NCBI RefSeq assembly: GCF_000473995.1
Contig: NC_022571.1
Span: 663,501 to 727,500 of the forward strand
Origin: Clostridium saccharobutylicum DSM 13864
GTDB lineage: Bacteria > Bacillota > Clostridia > Clostridiales > Clostridiaceae
DNA: 64,000 bases
Direction of reading: 5' to 3'
How positions within the stretch are numbered: the stretch's first letter is position 1; each line of letters begins with the position of its first letter. A model generated the notes under the pieces. It was not told the DNA's origin. It saw only the letters and a program-made list of their open reading frames with translations, and made no database searches. Below are positions 36,813-45,677 of this stretch, in pieces. The translations under genes and the position numbers were made by a program.

Positions 36813-38303
36813 ATGAAATATGATGCACAAAATTCACCAGTAATAGGTATTGATTTAGGAACAACTTATAGTTCTGTAGCAAGATGGACAGGAAAAGATG
36901 CCGATGTTTATAGTCCAAAAGGTGAAAGATGTTTAAGATCAGTAGTTTATTATGATGAAAAAAATGATAAATATATATATGGTAATGCTGCTTTTATGAG
37001 TGGAATATTAAATCCTGATAATGTAATTATTGGTGTTAAGAGATTAATGGATGATAATAATATTAAAATTAAGTTAGGGTCTAAGGCACATTCACCAGTA
37101 GAAATATCATCGATGATATTGAAAAATATTTATGATAGCATACAAAATATGTTTCCAAGTGGAGTATATAATTCATCAGGAGTTGTTGTTACAGTACCAT
37201 ATTATTTTAAATCACATCAGCTTCAAAATACATCAGAAGCAGCTAAATTAGCTGGATTAGATTTGTTAGGAATAATTCAAGAGCCAATAGCGGCAGCATT
37301 TGCTTATGGCCTTCATCATTCAGAGACAGATAAAGTTAGAGATGAAAATATCTTAGTCTTTGACTTAGGTGGAGGAACTTTCGACTTAACAATTATTAAT
37401 ATAAAAGAAAATCACAATGAACTTTTATTTAATGTAATTGGGATAGGGGGAGACGATAGGCTAGGCGGATTGGATTTTGATAAATCATTTATGGATTACA
37501 TAATAGAAAAAGAAGGAATTGATTTTGAAAGTGTACAGCTTGAAAAACTTAAAAAGGTAGGAAAACAAAAATTATTAGATACAGTAATAAAGAGTAAGGA
37601 AATTCTAAGTTCTACAGATAATACTTATATAGCAGTACCAGATGTTATTCCAGGAATGCATATAGATGCAGAGTATACAAGAGAAGATTTTGAGAAAGCA
37701 ATTGAAGTATATTTAGAAAAAATAAGAAAAATAACAAAAGAAACAATTAATAATGCTGGAATTAAAGCGACTGATATTAACAAGGTAATAAAGGTTGGTG
37801 GATCAAGTAAAATTGCTATTATAGATGAAATAATTAAAGAAGAATGTGGAGACGGTAAAACTTATTCAGATATAGATCCAAGCCTTTGTGTTGCACAAGG
37901 AGCAGCCATATATGCAGCTTACCTATCAAAGAACTTAGATTCTGATAAAAATATTAAGATAGAAACAGCAGTAGCACATGCATTGGGCGTTGAAGATGCA
38001 GAAGGAAACTTTATTGCATTAATTGAACAAAATCAAAAAACTCCAGCGAAGGAAACTTTAACATTTACAACAGATGAAGATAATCAAACAGAAATTGATG
38101 TTGAAGTTTATCAGGGAACTAATGATAAAGCTAGAGATAATGCGCATGTAGGAACTGTTAGAGTTACAGGATTGAAACCATTTCCTAAGTATCAGCTAGA
38201 AATTATAATAACATTTGAAGTTGGAAGCTCTCAGGAAGTTAAAGTAACAATTCAAGAGGCAACGAGTGGGATAAATAAAATTGAAGTATTGAAATTAATA
38301 TAA
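36813..38303 (+). CDS. Hsp70-family chaperone 3 of 3, lacking the helical lid
   Basis: A 496-residue Hsp70 with IDLGTTYSSVARW, VFDLGGGTFDLTI and VIKVGGSSKIA motifs. The phosphate-2 and adenosine loops are intact. The beta substrate domain (HALGVEDAEGNF, DNQTEIDVEVYQG) is present and the lid absent. It is encoded 13 bases after the GrpE-like gene with RBS GGTGGGG. The N-terminal PVIGIDLGTT strand lacks the usual DnaK N-terminus, and the ATPase lobe II is shortened. Confidence 0.92.
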   Translation: MKYDAQNSPVIGIDLGTTYSSVARWTGKDADVYSPKGERCLRSVVYYDEKNDKYIYGNAAFMSGILNPDNVIIGVKRLMDDNNIKIKLGSKAHSPVEISSMILKNIYDSIQNMFPSGVYNSSGVVVTVPYYFKSHQLQNTSEAAKLAGLDLLGIIQEPIAAAFAYGLHHSETDKVRDENILVFDLGGGTFDLTIINIKENHNELLFNVIGIGGDDRLGGLDFDKSFMDYIIEKEGIDFESVQLEKLKKVGKQKLLDTVIKSKEILSSTDNTYIAVPDVIPGMHIDAEYTREDFEKAIEVYLEKIRKITKETINNAGIKATDINKVIKVGGSSKIAIIDEIIKEECGDGKTYSDIDPSLCVAQGAAIYAAYLSKNLDSDKNIKIETAVAHALGVEDAEGNFIALIEQNQKTPAKETLTFTTDEDNQTEIDVEVYQGTNDKARDNAHVGTVRVTGLKPFPKYQLEIIITFEVGSSQEVKVTIQEATSGINKIEVLKLI

Positions 38304-38395
38304 TGCACAATAATTTTAAGTAGACAAATATGTGAGGAGAATTTACAGAAGATAAAGATAGCTAGAAGATAATTATAAATTAAGAAGGTGAAAAA

Positions 38396-38680
38396 ATGTT
38401 TTTTATTACTGTTATTGGAAGTTTAATTTTAAGTACAGCAGTACTTGGAATAATAAATAAAAAATTAAAGTTTATATCATTGAGTAGTAAAAAGGCTGCT
38501 ATAGTATGGGCAATTTGCTTTTTTATATCGATGATAGTTATTAGTATTGCTACAAGTCTAATACATGGAGTATTAAGTATTATATTATTAGCAATAAAAA
38601 TTGCACCAATAGTTTTAGTTATTTATGGAGTATATTATATTATAAAGAAGTTAAATAATACAGGAACTAATATAGAATAA
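38396..38680 (+). CDS. Small membrane protein at the end of the Ter/Hsp70 operon
   Basis: A 94-residue protein with three hydrophobic segments (about 2-18, 34-53, 58-82) separated by basic turns. GAAGGTG precedes the ATG. It lies 92 bases after Hsp70 3 and before the operon terminator. No family recognised; it might anchor the chaperones at the membrane (inference). Confidence 0.7.
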   Translation: MFFITVIGSLILSTAVLGIINKKLKFISLSSKKAAIVWAICFFISMIVISIATSLIHGVLSIILLAIKIAPIVLVIYGVYYIIKKLNNTGTNIE

Positions 38681-38756
38681 TTGTTTCATAGAATTAAAGT
38701 ATAATTTATATTGTAAAACGTGAGTATCTTTTACGAAATTTGTTATATGATAAAGT

Positions 38757-38817
38757 GTTAATTGAAGCTTTTGGATTACTGAGATAGTATGGTAAAAGTT
38801 CAATTAACTCTTTTTAA
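38757..38817 (+). terminator. Terminator of the vWA/Hsp70 operon
   Basis: GTTAATTGAA (38757-38766) pairs with TTCAATTAAC (38799-38808), extended by TTTT/AAAA inside, followed by TCTTTTT. The remaining part of the 38681-39166 gap is occupied by a family-1 repeat; no gene is seen. Confidence 0.75.
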
Positions 38818-38967
38818 TTTATTATTTATTCTTTTTTGTGTTTTAAACATGATAAAAGCCCTAAATATCCAAGTTTAATTTAAGGTTGAATTAAGAGTTA
38901 TACAAGTATTTTTTTGTATAATTAAAATATATTATTTTATGAGATGATGAAAGTAGTATGAGATTTA

Positions 38968-39125
38968 GGCATAAGCAAAAAATAATAGACCAAAGATGTG
39001 ATGCATATTTCTTGTCAGACAAGGCGGTGAATTTTACTCATAGTGGATCTATTAGCTGAATTTGCTGATGAGGTATGACGTGGAATAGGCAAACATATTG
39101 GTTTATTATTTTTTTTTATTGTGCT
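38968..39125 (+). repeat. Full-length but diverged family-1 repeat, forward orientation
   Basis: GGCATAAGC at the left, ATTGTGCT at the right, 158 bases, core CAAGGCGGTGAATTTTACTC and CATAGTGGATCTATTAG. The end sequences have drifted from GGCACAT/ATGTGCC. Confidence 0.8.
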
Positions 39126-39166
39126 TTATTTAAATATATATGTTTTAAGATGATGGGGGAGATAAT

Positions 39167-39874
39167 ATGCAGTTAGAATTAAAAGGAATTAAAAAATCTT
39201 TTGAGAGTAAGCGTGTATTAAAAGATATAAACTTTATTTTTGAAAAAGGAAAAATATATGGATTGCTTGGACGAAACGGAGCAGGAAAAACTACTCTTTT
39301 TAATTGCTTAAGTGGTGAAATTAATCAAGATGAGGGGAATGCTATTTTACGAATTAATGGACATGAAAGTGATTTAAGTAATGATGACATAGGATATGTT
39401 TTTTCAACACCAATTCTTCCAGAGTTTCTTACAGGATATGAATTTATAAAATTTTATTTGGATATATTTAAAAATAGAGTTTCAGAACTAAAAACTATTG
39501 ATGAATATTTTAATATGATGAAAATCCAAGAAGAAGATAGGCATAAATTAATTAAAGGTTATTCACATGGTATGAAAAATAAACTGCAAATGCTATGTTT
39601 TATTATTGCAAAACCGCCAGTAATATTGCTTGATGAGCCACTTACTTCTTTAGATGTTGTAGTTGCACTTGAAATTAAAAAGATGTTAAAAGAAATAAAA
39701 CATAATCATATAATTATTTTTTCAACGCATATTTTACAGCTTGCAACAGATTTATGTGATGAAATTGTAGTACTTAGTGAAGGTAAGCTAGAGCAAATTA
39801 ATCATGAAATGTTAAAGAGCAGCAAATTTGAAGAGGAAATAATAGAACTACTAAAGGATGAAAAAGATGATTGA
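39167..39874 (+). CDS. ABC transporter ATP-binding protein
   Basis: A 235-residue ATPase. Walker A is GRNGAGKTT (about 35-43). The signature region reads YSHGMKNKLQM, and Walker B is VILLDEP, followed by an H-loop in STHIL. The variant signature (SHGMKNK instead of LSGGQ) is common in ABC-2-type exporters of clostridia. GGGGGAG precedes the ATG. The permease gene overlaps by 8 bases. Confidence 0.93.
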   Translation: MQLELKGIKKSFESKRVLKDINFIFEKGKIYGLLGRNGAGKTTLFNCLSGEINQDEGNAILRINGHESDLSNDDIGYVFSTPILPEFLTGYEFIKFYLDIFKNRVSELKTIDEYFNMMKIQEEDRHKLIKGYSHGMKNKLQMLCFIIAKPPVILLDEPLTSLDVVVALEIKKMLKEIKHNHIIIFSTHILQLATDLCDEIVVLSEGKLEQINHEMLKSSKFEEEIIELLKDEKDD

Positions 39875-41474
39875 TACATTAAAAAACATTTTAAACATTA
39901 GCATGTCTAATAGAATTAATTTTCTTATATACTATTTTAAGTGTATTCCTATTATAGGTAAGTTACTAAAGGATACAGTATATAAGGAAATGAAAATAAA
40001 AAAAATTATTTCAATATTTGCAGTATTAACCAAAATAGTACAAGGCTTATTAGGGCCAATTGCATATGTATCAATAGCAATATATTTACCAATCTTCTTT
40101 TTTTATAAGAGTTACAGTGTAGAAGATAAATATTCAGTATTTACATATTTGCTGTTTGTGCTTAGTTTTGTTTTTGGAGCAACTGCAAGTTCATCAGCTT
40201 TGACTCCTAGCAAAGATAAGTTTGTTTGTATTAAATTAATGAAAATGAGAGCTAGAGATTATGCAATATCAATTATATTTTGTGAATATATATGGGGTGG
40301 AGTACGTCTTTTACCTGCATTAATTATTGTAAGTAAGATTTTAGGTGGAACAATTTTTCAAGGAATAGAGTTAACCTTATTACTTACCATGTTTAGATTT
40401 TGTGGTGAGGCATTACATTTATTTATTTTTGAAAAGAAAAATATTATATTGTGCAAAAATTATATATTTATAATAATCTATGGAATTCTAGCGTTAATTA
40501 CTGCATATGTTCCTGCTGCTTTTAAAATAATTTTACCAGTAGATAAATATTTATTTAATAAAATTATTATACTAATCATAATTCTGCTTGGCATTATAAG
40601 CATTGTTTATACATTAAAGTACAAATTTTATTCCAAGGCATTTAATGCTGCTAATAAATTAAATGAATTATATAGTGATAATCATAAGTTAAATGAAGCG
40701 AGATTTGAAGATGTAAAGATAAATGAAAATGAATTTAAAGAGTTGGAATTAAATTCACAGATATGTAGTGATAAAGAAGGATATGAATACTTAAATGCAT
40801 TATTTTTTATGAGGCATAGAAAACTTTTATATAAACCAATGTATATAGAGCTTATTATAATTGCACTCATATTTTTAGCAGCTCTTGTAGTTCAAATAGT
40901 ATTTCCAAGTTTTATGAATGAGTTCATAGGAGAAATTGATAAAACTATTCCAGGATTATTGCTTATTATGTATTCTATATCTAATTCTAGAAGAATAACA
41001 AAAGCTATGTTTTATAATTGCGATATAAGTCTATTAAGATACGGATTTTATAGAGAGAAAAATGTAATCTTAAAAAATTTCAAGATAAGATTATTTAAAG
41101 TTGCGTTTATAAATTTAATTCCTGCAACAGCAATAGCGAGTTCGCTTATGATAATTGCACTGATGAATGGTGTGGATAATTTTGTGAATATATTACCTAT
41201 GGTATTTATGATTTTAATTTTATCATTGTTTTTTTCTGTTCACGATTTATTTTTATATTATATAATGCAGCCATATACAACGGAGCTAAACATTAAAAGT
41301 CCATTCTTTAATATAATTAATGGAATAGTGTTTTGGATTTGTTATTTGAGTTCAAAAATTAAGACTCCGCCAGCATATTTTGCTGGAATTGTGCTTGTAA
41401 TTACTGTTGTGTATATAATTGTAGCACTTGTTACAGTGTATAAATTATCATGGAAGACTTTCAAGGTTAAATAG
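39867..41474 (+). CDS. ABC transporter permease, large ABC-2-like membrane protein
   Basis: A 535-residue membrane protein with about ten to twelve hydrophobic segments and a hydrophilic loop (about 255-315) in the middle. It is translated from ATG 39867, overlapping the ATPase gene and using AAAGGA inside it; ATG 39858 is the alternative. It has no family motif I can name beyond the coupling to the ATPase. It probably exports a peptide, lipid or drug (inference). Confidence 0.8.
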   Translation: MIDTLKNILNISMSNRINFLIYYFKCIPIIGKLLKDTVYKEMKIKKIISIFAVLTKIVQGLLGPIAYVSIAIYLPIFFFYKSYSVEDKYSVFTYLLFVLSFVFGATASSSALTPSKDKFVCIKLMKMRARDYAISIIFCEYIWGGVRLLPALIIVSKILGGTIFQGIELTLLLTMFRFCGEALHLFIFEKKNIILCKNYIFIIIYGILALITAYVPAAFKIILPVDKYLFNKIIILIIILLGIISIVYTLKYKFYSKAFNAANKLNELYSDNHKLNEARFEDVKINENEFKELELNSQICSDKEGYEYLNALFFMRHRKLLYKPMYIELIIIALIFLAALVVQIVFPSFMNEFIGEIDKTIPGLLLIMYSISNSRRITKAMFYNCDISLLRYGFYREKNVILKNFKIRLFKVAFINLIPATAIASSLMIIALMNGVDNFVNILPMVFMILILSLFFSVHDLFLYYIMQPYTTELNIKSPFFNIINGIVFWICYLSSKIKTPPAYFAGIVLVITVVYIIVALVTVYKLSWKTFKVK

Positions 41475-41490
41475 TTTTAAGCTATAAAAA

Positions 41491-41538
41491 AATTAACCAG
41501 TATTAAATTCATTTATATAATACTGGTTAATTTTTTTC
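41491..41538. terminator. Bidirectional terminator between the ABC permease and xylanase genes
   Basis: AATTAACCAGTATTA (41491-41505) pairs perfectly with TAATACTGGTTAATT (41518-41532), followed by a T-run; A residues precede the left arm for the other direction. Confidence 0.88.
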
Positions 41539-41577
41539 TTTTATTTAATTTACTATTAAATTTTTATGACTAATCAA

Positions 41578-43266
41578 TTATTTAGCTGCTTCAAATATCC
41601 ATAATTGATTACTAGTTCCTCCGTAAGTCCATTGACATACATTGGCACCATCAAAAGTTTGGAAGTTATAATCATCTAATGCCTTAGTTTGATTACTACT
41701 CATAGTTGTAATTCCATATGCTCCGTTTGTTGAAGAAGATTTAAGAGCAAACTTTTGTGCATTGTTTGAATATGCATTAAAAATACGAATATTTGAGCCA
41801 TCTTTATTCTCACCATTGTATACATCAAGCATATAGTTACCTAAAGCACTCTTTAATGTAACATAGCCATTTCCTACATTTTTTAAGTACCATTTTTGAC
41901 CAGCAGCTCCTGAACCTGTACCAAGTTCAACATTTTGAGCAGCTTTTCCTACATTATTTGCAACTTGAAGATATTTTTGTGCATTAACATTTTTGATGTA
42001 ATACCATCCATCACTTAATGTTTGAGTAGTTCCACTTGTATTAGTACTATCTTTTGTAGTGCTACTACCTGTACCATATGCTGAATCAGAAAATGCTTTT
42101 AAAACTGAATTATATGCTTCTTTTGGTGTTGAATAATTAGAATATAATAATGGTCTAACATATACTGGATCATTACGACGCCATGAATGATCATCACTTA
42201 ATCCCCAAAATACAAGGGCACTAATATTTGCACCTGATTTTTTCACAGATAAAATAGCAGACATTAAATCATAATAATATTTTGATTGTTCTGATAAAGA
42301 AGTACATCCAACATCAAGTTCTGTAATTTGAATTTCAAATCCTGCTTTTGCAAATGCTTGTAATGCGCTTTTATAATAAGCAACTGATGGGAAATTAGTA
42401 CTCAAGTGAGATTGCATACCTATTCCTGCACACACTTTTCTATCTGAATTAATGTAATTGATTAATTTAATAATATTATCTACTTCCATATATTCGTTGT
42501 AATCATTATAAAATAATTTAACTTTATTTGTTAATTTGTAATATGCTAATGTGTCATATGCATACTGAAAGGCTTGTTTTACGAAAGCTGGTTTTGTGCC
42601 AAGATTTCCATAAATCTTTTGCCATCCAGTAGCTTTGTCACTTCCTGCAGGTGCTGCATGTAAATATTCATTTGCAACATCCCATGCATAAATTACACTT
42701 CCATATTTACTTGAAAATACATGGTTCATAACAGTTTTAATATAGAATTCCATTCTTTTATTCATGACATCAGGAGTTACATATCCACCATTATTGTTAT
42801 AGCCACTTCTAAAATACCAATCTGGAGTTTGTGAATGCCAAAGAAGTGTATGGCCACGCATTGATAATCCATTGTCAAAACAGAACTTCAACATATTATC
42901 TACAGTTGTAAAATTAAGTTTTGGAACTGTACTTTCTGAATAATTATCAGGAATATAGTAACCAAGTGCTTTTGCTTGTGCTACAGGAATCACATTTGCA
43001 GAATGACCTAAAATAGCATCAGGTTTCATTTCATTTTCTGCAGTTACACTATTATATTCCTTCTTTATAGCGCTTTTTGCATTGGGATCTGAAATTTGGG
43101 ATGCGTTTAATATATTTCCCACCTTTCCAAACACTTTCCCATAAGTATTTAATAAATTAGCATTACTTGTATTGTTTGTTGTTGCTGCGTTTGCCTGAAT
43201 TCCTGGAGTACAAAATGTACTACCAATAAGGAGTGCAGACAAAATTATGCTTACATATTTTTTCAT
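41578..43266 (-). CDS. Secreted GH10 endo-1,4-beta-xylanase with CBM13-like domain
   Basis: A 562-residue exoenzyme. The signal peptide is residues 1-27. The GH10 barrel (about 40-400) contains GHTLLWHSQTPDW, the acid/base glutamate in WDVANEYLH (usual WDVVNE) and the nucleophile in ITELDVG. A Ser/Thr linker (about 402-420) leads to a CBM13-like beta-trefoil (420-562) with DGWYYIKNVNAQKYL and QWTYGG repeats, likely for xylan binding. AGGAGG precedes the ATG. It is the second gene of a xylan operon after the GH43 gene, 84 bases apart. Confidence 0.93.
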   Translation of the reverse strand: MKKYVSIILSALLIGSTFCTPGIQANAATTNNTSNANLLNTYGKVFGKVGNILNASQISDPNAKSAIKKEYNSVTAENEMKPDAILGHSANVIPVAQAKALGYYIPDNYSESTVPKLNFTTVDNMLKFCFDNGLSMRGHTLLWHSQTPDWYFRSGYNNNGGYVTPDVMNKRMEFYIKTVMNHVFSSKYGSVIYAWDVANEYLHAAPAGSDKATGWQKIYGNLGTKPAFVKQAFQYAYDTLAYYKLTNKVKLFYNDYNEYMEVDNIIKLINYINSDRKVCAGIGMQSHLSTNFPSVAYYKSALQAFAKAGFEIQITELDVGCTSLSEQSKYYYDLMSAILSVKKSGANISALVFWGLSDDHSWRRNDPVYVRPLLYSNYSTPKEAYNSVLKAFSDSAYGTGSSTTKDSTNTSGTTQTLSDGWYYIKNVNAQKYLQVANNVGKAAQNVELGTGSGAAGQKWYLKNVGNGYVTLKSALGNYMLDVYNGENKDGSNIRIFNAYSNNAQKFALKSSSTNGAYGITTMSSNQTKALDDYNFQTFDGANVCQWTYGGTSNQLWIFEAAK

Positions 43267-43350
43267 ATTATTTTCCTCCTTGTAATATAGAATTATTAAT
43301 TATAATGATTTTATTGAGTTTTCAAAATTTACTTTCAGACTAATACTTCA

Positions 43351-43845
43351 CTATTTGGCTGCTTCAAATATCCATAGCTGATTATTAGTTCCACCATAAG
43401 TCCATTGACATACATTGGCACCATCAAAAGTTTGGAAGTTATAATCATCTAATGCTTTAGTTTGGTTACTACTCATAGTTGTAATTCCATATGCTCCGTT
43501 TGTTGAAGAAGATTTAAGAGCAAACTTTTGTGCATTGTTTGAATATGCATTAAAAATACGAATATTTGAGCCATCTTTATTCTCACCATTGTATACATCA
43601 AGCATATAGTTACCTAAAGCACTCTTTAATGTAACATAGCCATTTCCTACATTTTTTAAGTACCATTTTTGACCAGCAGCTCCTGAACCTGTACCAAGTT
43701 CAACATTTTGAGCAGCTTTTCCTACATTATTTGCAACTTGAAGATATTTTTGTGCATTAACATTTTTGATGTAATACCATCCATCACTTAATGTTTGAGT
43801 AGTTCCACTTGTATTAGTACTATCTTTTGTAGTGCTACTACCTGT
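43351..43845. repeat. 495-bp duplication shared with 41578-42072
   Basis: The DNA coding for the CBM13-like domain and linker of the GH43 gene is almost base-for-base the same as that of the xylanase gene (41578-42072), with only a few changes near the stop codon. Both blocks have exactly 495 bases and the same orientation, so homologous recombination between them could fuse the two genes or delete the segment between. Confidence 0.92.
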
Positions 43846-45363
43846 TCCTGAAGCAGGATTCTTAGAAAATTGCCAATTATCTACTACACAATCATTAGAT
43901 GATACAAAGAACAATTTCTTTGTTCCTGTAATATTAGAAACATTTGCTGATACATTTGTAAATGCATTTCCTGTTGGTGGTACAACAACATATCCTAAAG
44001 CTTTATTGGATGGATTATCAGTACATACTTTAATTACTGATCCTTTTTGCGATGATACCTTCATAGTAATAGATGCTGGACCTGTTCCAAATCCTACATT
44101 AGAAACTCCAACCCAATTACCAGCGCTCATTTGAACATCTGTATTTCCTAAACCTTGTACCTTTATGCCTCCTTGCCAAGCCATAGTTGACATTTGATTT
44201 AACGTATAAGGATTCAAATCTTTTGTTTGTGCTACACCAGTAAGTGTTCCAGTCGCTGGAGATATTTTTCCATTACTTATGTTTATCTCATCAACTTGTG
44301 CGCTTCTGTATCCCTTATTAGTGCCCATCTTATTTTCAAGCCACTGAGAATGATAGAAGATATACCATTTGTTTTTAAATTTTACAATTGAATGGTGATT
44401 ATTTCCGTAGCATCCAAAATATTTTCCAGGATTCTTTAAAATAGTACCCTTATAGGTAAATGGCCCTGTTGGACTATTACTTGTCATGTATGCAATCTCT
44501 GCAACACCTGGATCACTGCTATTAGATCTAGATTCCCAATTTGTACAATAAGTATAGTAATAAGTATTTCCATCTTTGTTGAGTCCTGAGTCCTCAAGTA
44601 TATATGGTGCATCTATTGTAGTAGGAGTTCCAGCAAGACTAATCATATCAGCCCCAAGTTTAACAACTCTAGATGTTTTAGGGTGTGCTGCCTGTCCATT
44701 TGGAACACCGCCGCCAAAAGATAAATATGCACTTCCATCATCATCAATAAAAACTGCTGGATCAAAAAGCCAAGTAATATTAGAGCAATTTGGAGTAGCT
44801 TTATTAACTAGGGCATGTCCTAGTGGATCTTTCCATGGTCCTGTTGGTGAATCACTTGTTAATACTCCAATTCCGCCTCCTCTATCTGCGAAATAAAGAA
44901 AGAATCTTTCCTTTCCATTTATAGTTTTATGTGCTGCTGCTGGAGCCCATGAATGTGTTGCCCATTTAGCAGCACCATTGCTTCCAGCAACGTTAATTGT
45001 ACCGTGATCAGTCCAATTCGCCATATCATCAGAAGACATACAGTTAATTGTTTGAACGTTATCGAATGAGTTAGCAATTACAGCCCCTTTACTGTCATAC
45101 ATGTAATGATCATTTGTTGAATATACATACACTCTCCCGTTATACTCCATCACCCCTGGATCAGCAGCAAACTTTTGAGTCATGCACGGATTTCCTTGAG
45201 TCAAATCTTTATATCCTTTTGCTAGTGCAATAGAATTAAATTGTGACTCATAAGATGAATTTGATGTTACCACAGCTGCATTCGCATCTTTACATTCAAA
45301 AGAAACACCTGTTAAACAAATGCTAAGTGATAACAATGGTATAAGCATCTTTTTGTAAACCAT
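43351..45363 (-). CDS. Secreted GH43 glycosidase (arabinofuranosidase/xylosidase type) with CBM6-like and CBM13-like domains
   Basis: A 670-residue exoenzyme. The signal peptide is residues 1-29. The GH43 five-bladed propeller (about 50-370) includes AADPGVMEYNGRVYV with the base aspartate, WLFDPAVFIDDDG and AYILEDSG-like acidic residues. A CBM6-like beta-sandwich (about 390-525) contains GNWVGVSNVGF. The C-terminal trefoil (about 530-670) is almost identical to that of the adjacent xylanase. It likely removes arabinose or xylose side units and works with the xylanase on arabinoxylan. GGGGG lies 9 bases before the ATG. Confidence 0.9.
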   Translation of the reverse strand: MVYKKMLIPLLSLSICLTGVSFECKDANAAVVTSNSSYESQFNSIALAKGYKDLTQGNPCMTQKFAADPGVMEYNGRVYVYSTNDHYMYDSKGAVIANSFDNVQTINCMSSDDMANWTDHGTINVAGSNGAAKWATHSWAPAAAHKTINGKERFFLYFADRGGGIGVLTSDSPTGPWKDPLGHALVNKATPNCSNITWLFDPAVFIDDDGSAYLSFGGGVPNGQAAHPKTSRVVKLGADMISLAGTPTTIDAPYILEDSGLNKDGNTYYYTYCTNWESRSNSSDPGVAEIAYMTSNSPTGPFTYKGTILKNPGKYFGCYGNNHHSIVKFKNKWYIFYHSQWLENKMGTNKGYRSAQVDEINISNGKISPATGTLTGVAQTKDLNPYTLNQMSTMAWQGGIKVQGLGNTDVQMSAGNWVGVSNVGFGTGPASITMKVSSQKGSVIKVCTDNPSNKALGYVVVPPTGNAFTNVSANVSNITGTKKLFFVSSNDCVVDNWQFSKNPASGTGSSTTKDSTNTSGTTQTLSDGWYYIKNVNAQKYLQVANNVGKAAQNVELGTGSGAAGQKWYLKNVGNGYVTLKSALGNYMLDVYNGENKDGSNIRIFNAYSNNAQKFALKSSSTNGAYGITTMSSNQTKALDDYNFQTFDGANVCQWTYGGTNNQLWIFEAAK

Positions 45364-45430
45364 AACATTTTTCCCCCTTATTTAGTAATACAATATTTTT
45401 AGCTAAGAAATTTATTTAATTTCTTAACCA

Positions 45431-45452
45431 AGTATATGTTAAAACATATGCT
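45431..45452. promoter_or_regulatory. Inverted repeat upstream of the xylan operon
   Basis: AGTATATGTT (45431-45440) and AACATATGCT (45443-45452) match at nine of ten positions as an inverted repeat, about 70 bases before the GH43 start. A second palindrome, ACCTGCAGGT, lies at 45526-45535 in the same 314-base divergent gap. Either could be an operator for a carbohydrate regulator; no known consensus is claimed. No gene lies in the gap. Confidence 0.3.
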
Positions 45453-45677
45453 AAATTAAATAAATACATTTTCCTCTAAAAATACAAAATCAGGAACAAA
45501 AAGTCAGTAATTAATTTATTTAGTCACCTGCAGGTTTATTTGTTGAATACTATATGATATTTAGTTATAGATTTATATGTCAAAAAATTAAATTCTATGT
45601 TAAATAATAGATATATTGATAATTATTATGTATAATTAGTGTATTATGTATTAAATTGATATATTAGGGGTGATATT

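Noticed and set aside
43832-44896. Open frames on the plus strand opposite the GH43 gene (43832-44134, 44576-44896)
   Set aside because: They are antisense to a strongly conserved glycosidase, have no ribosome site and show no family similarity.
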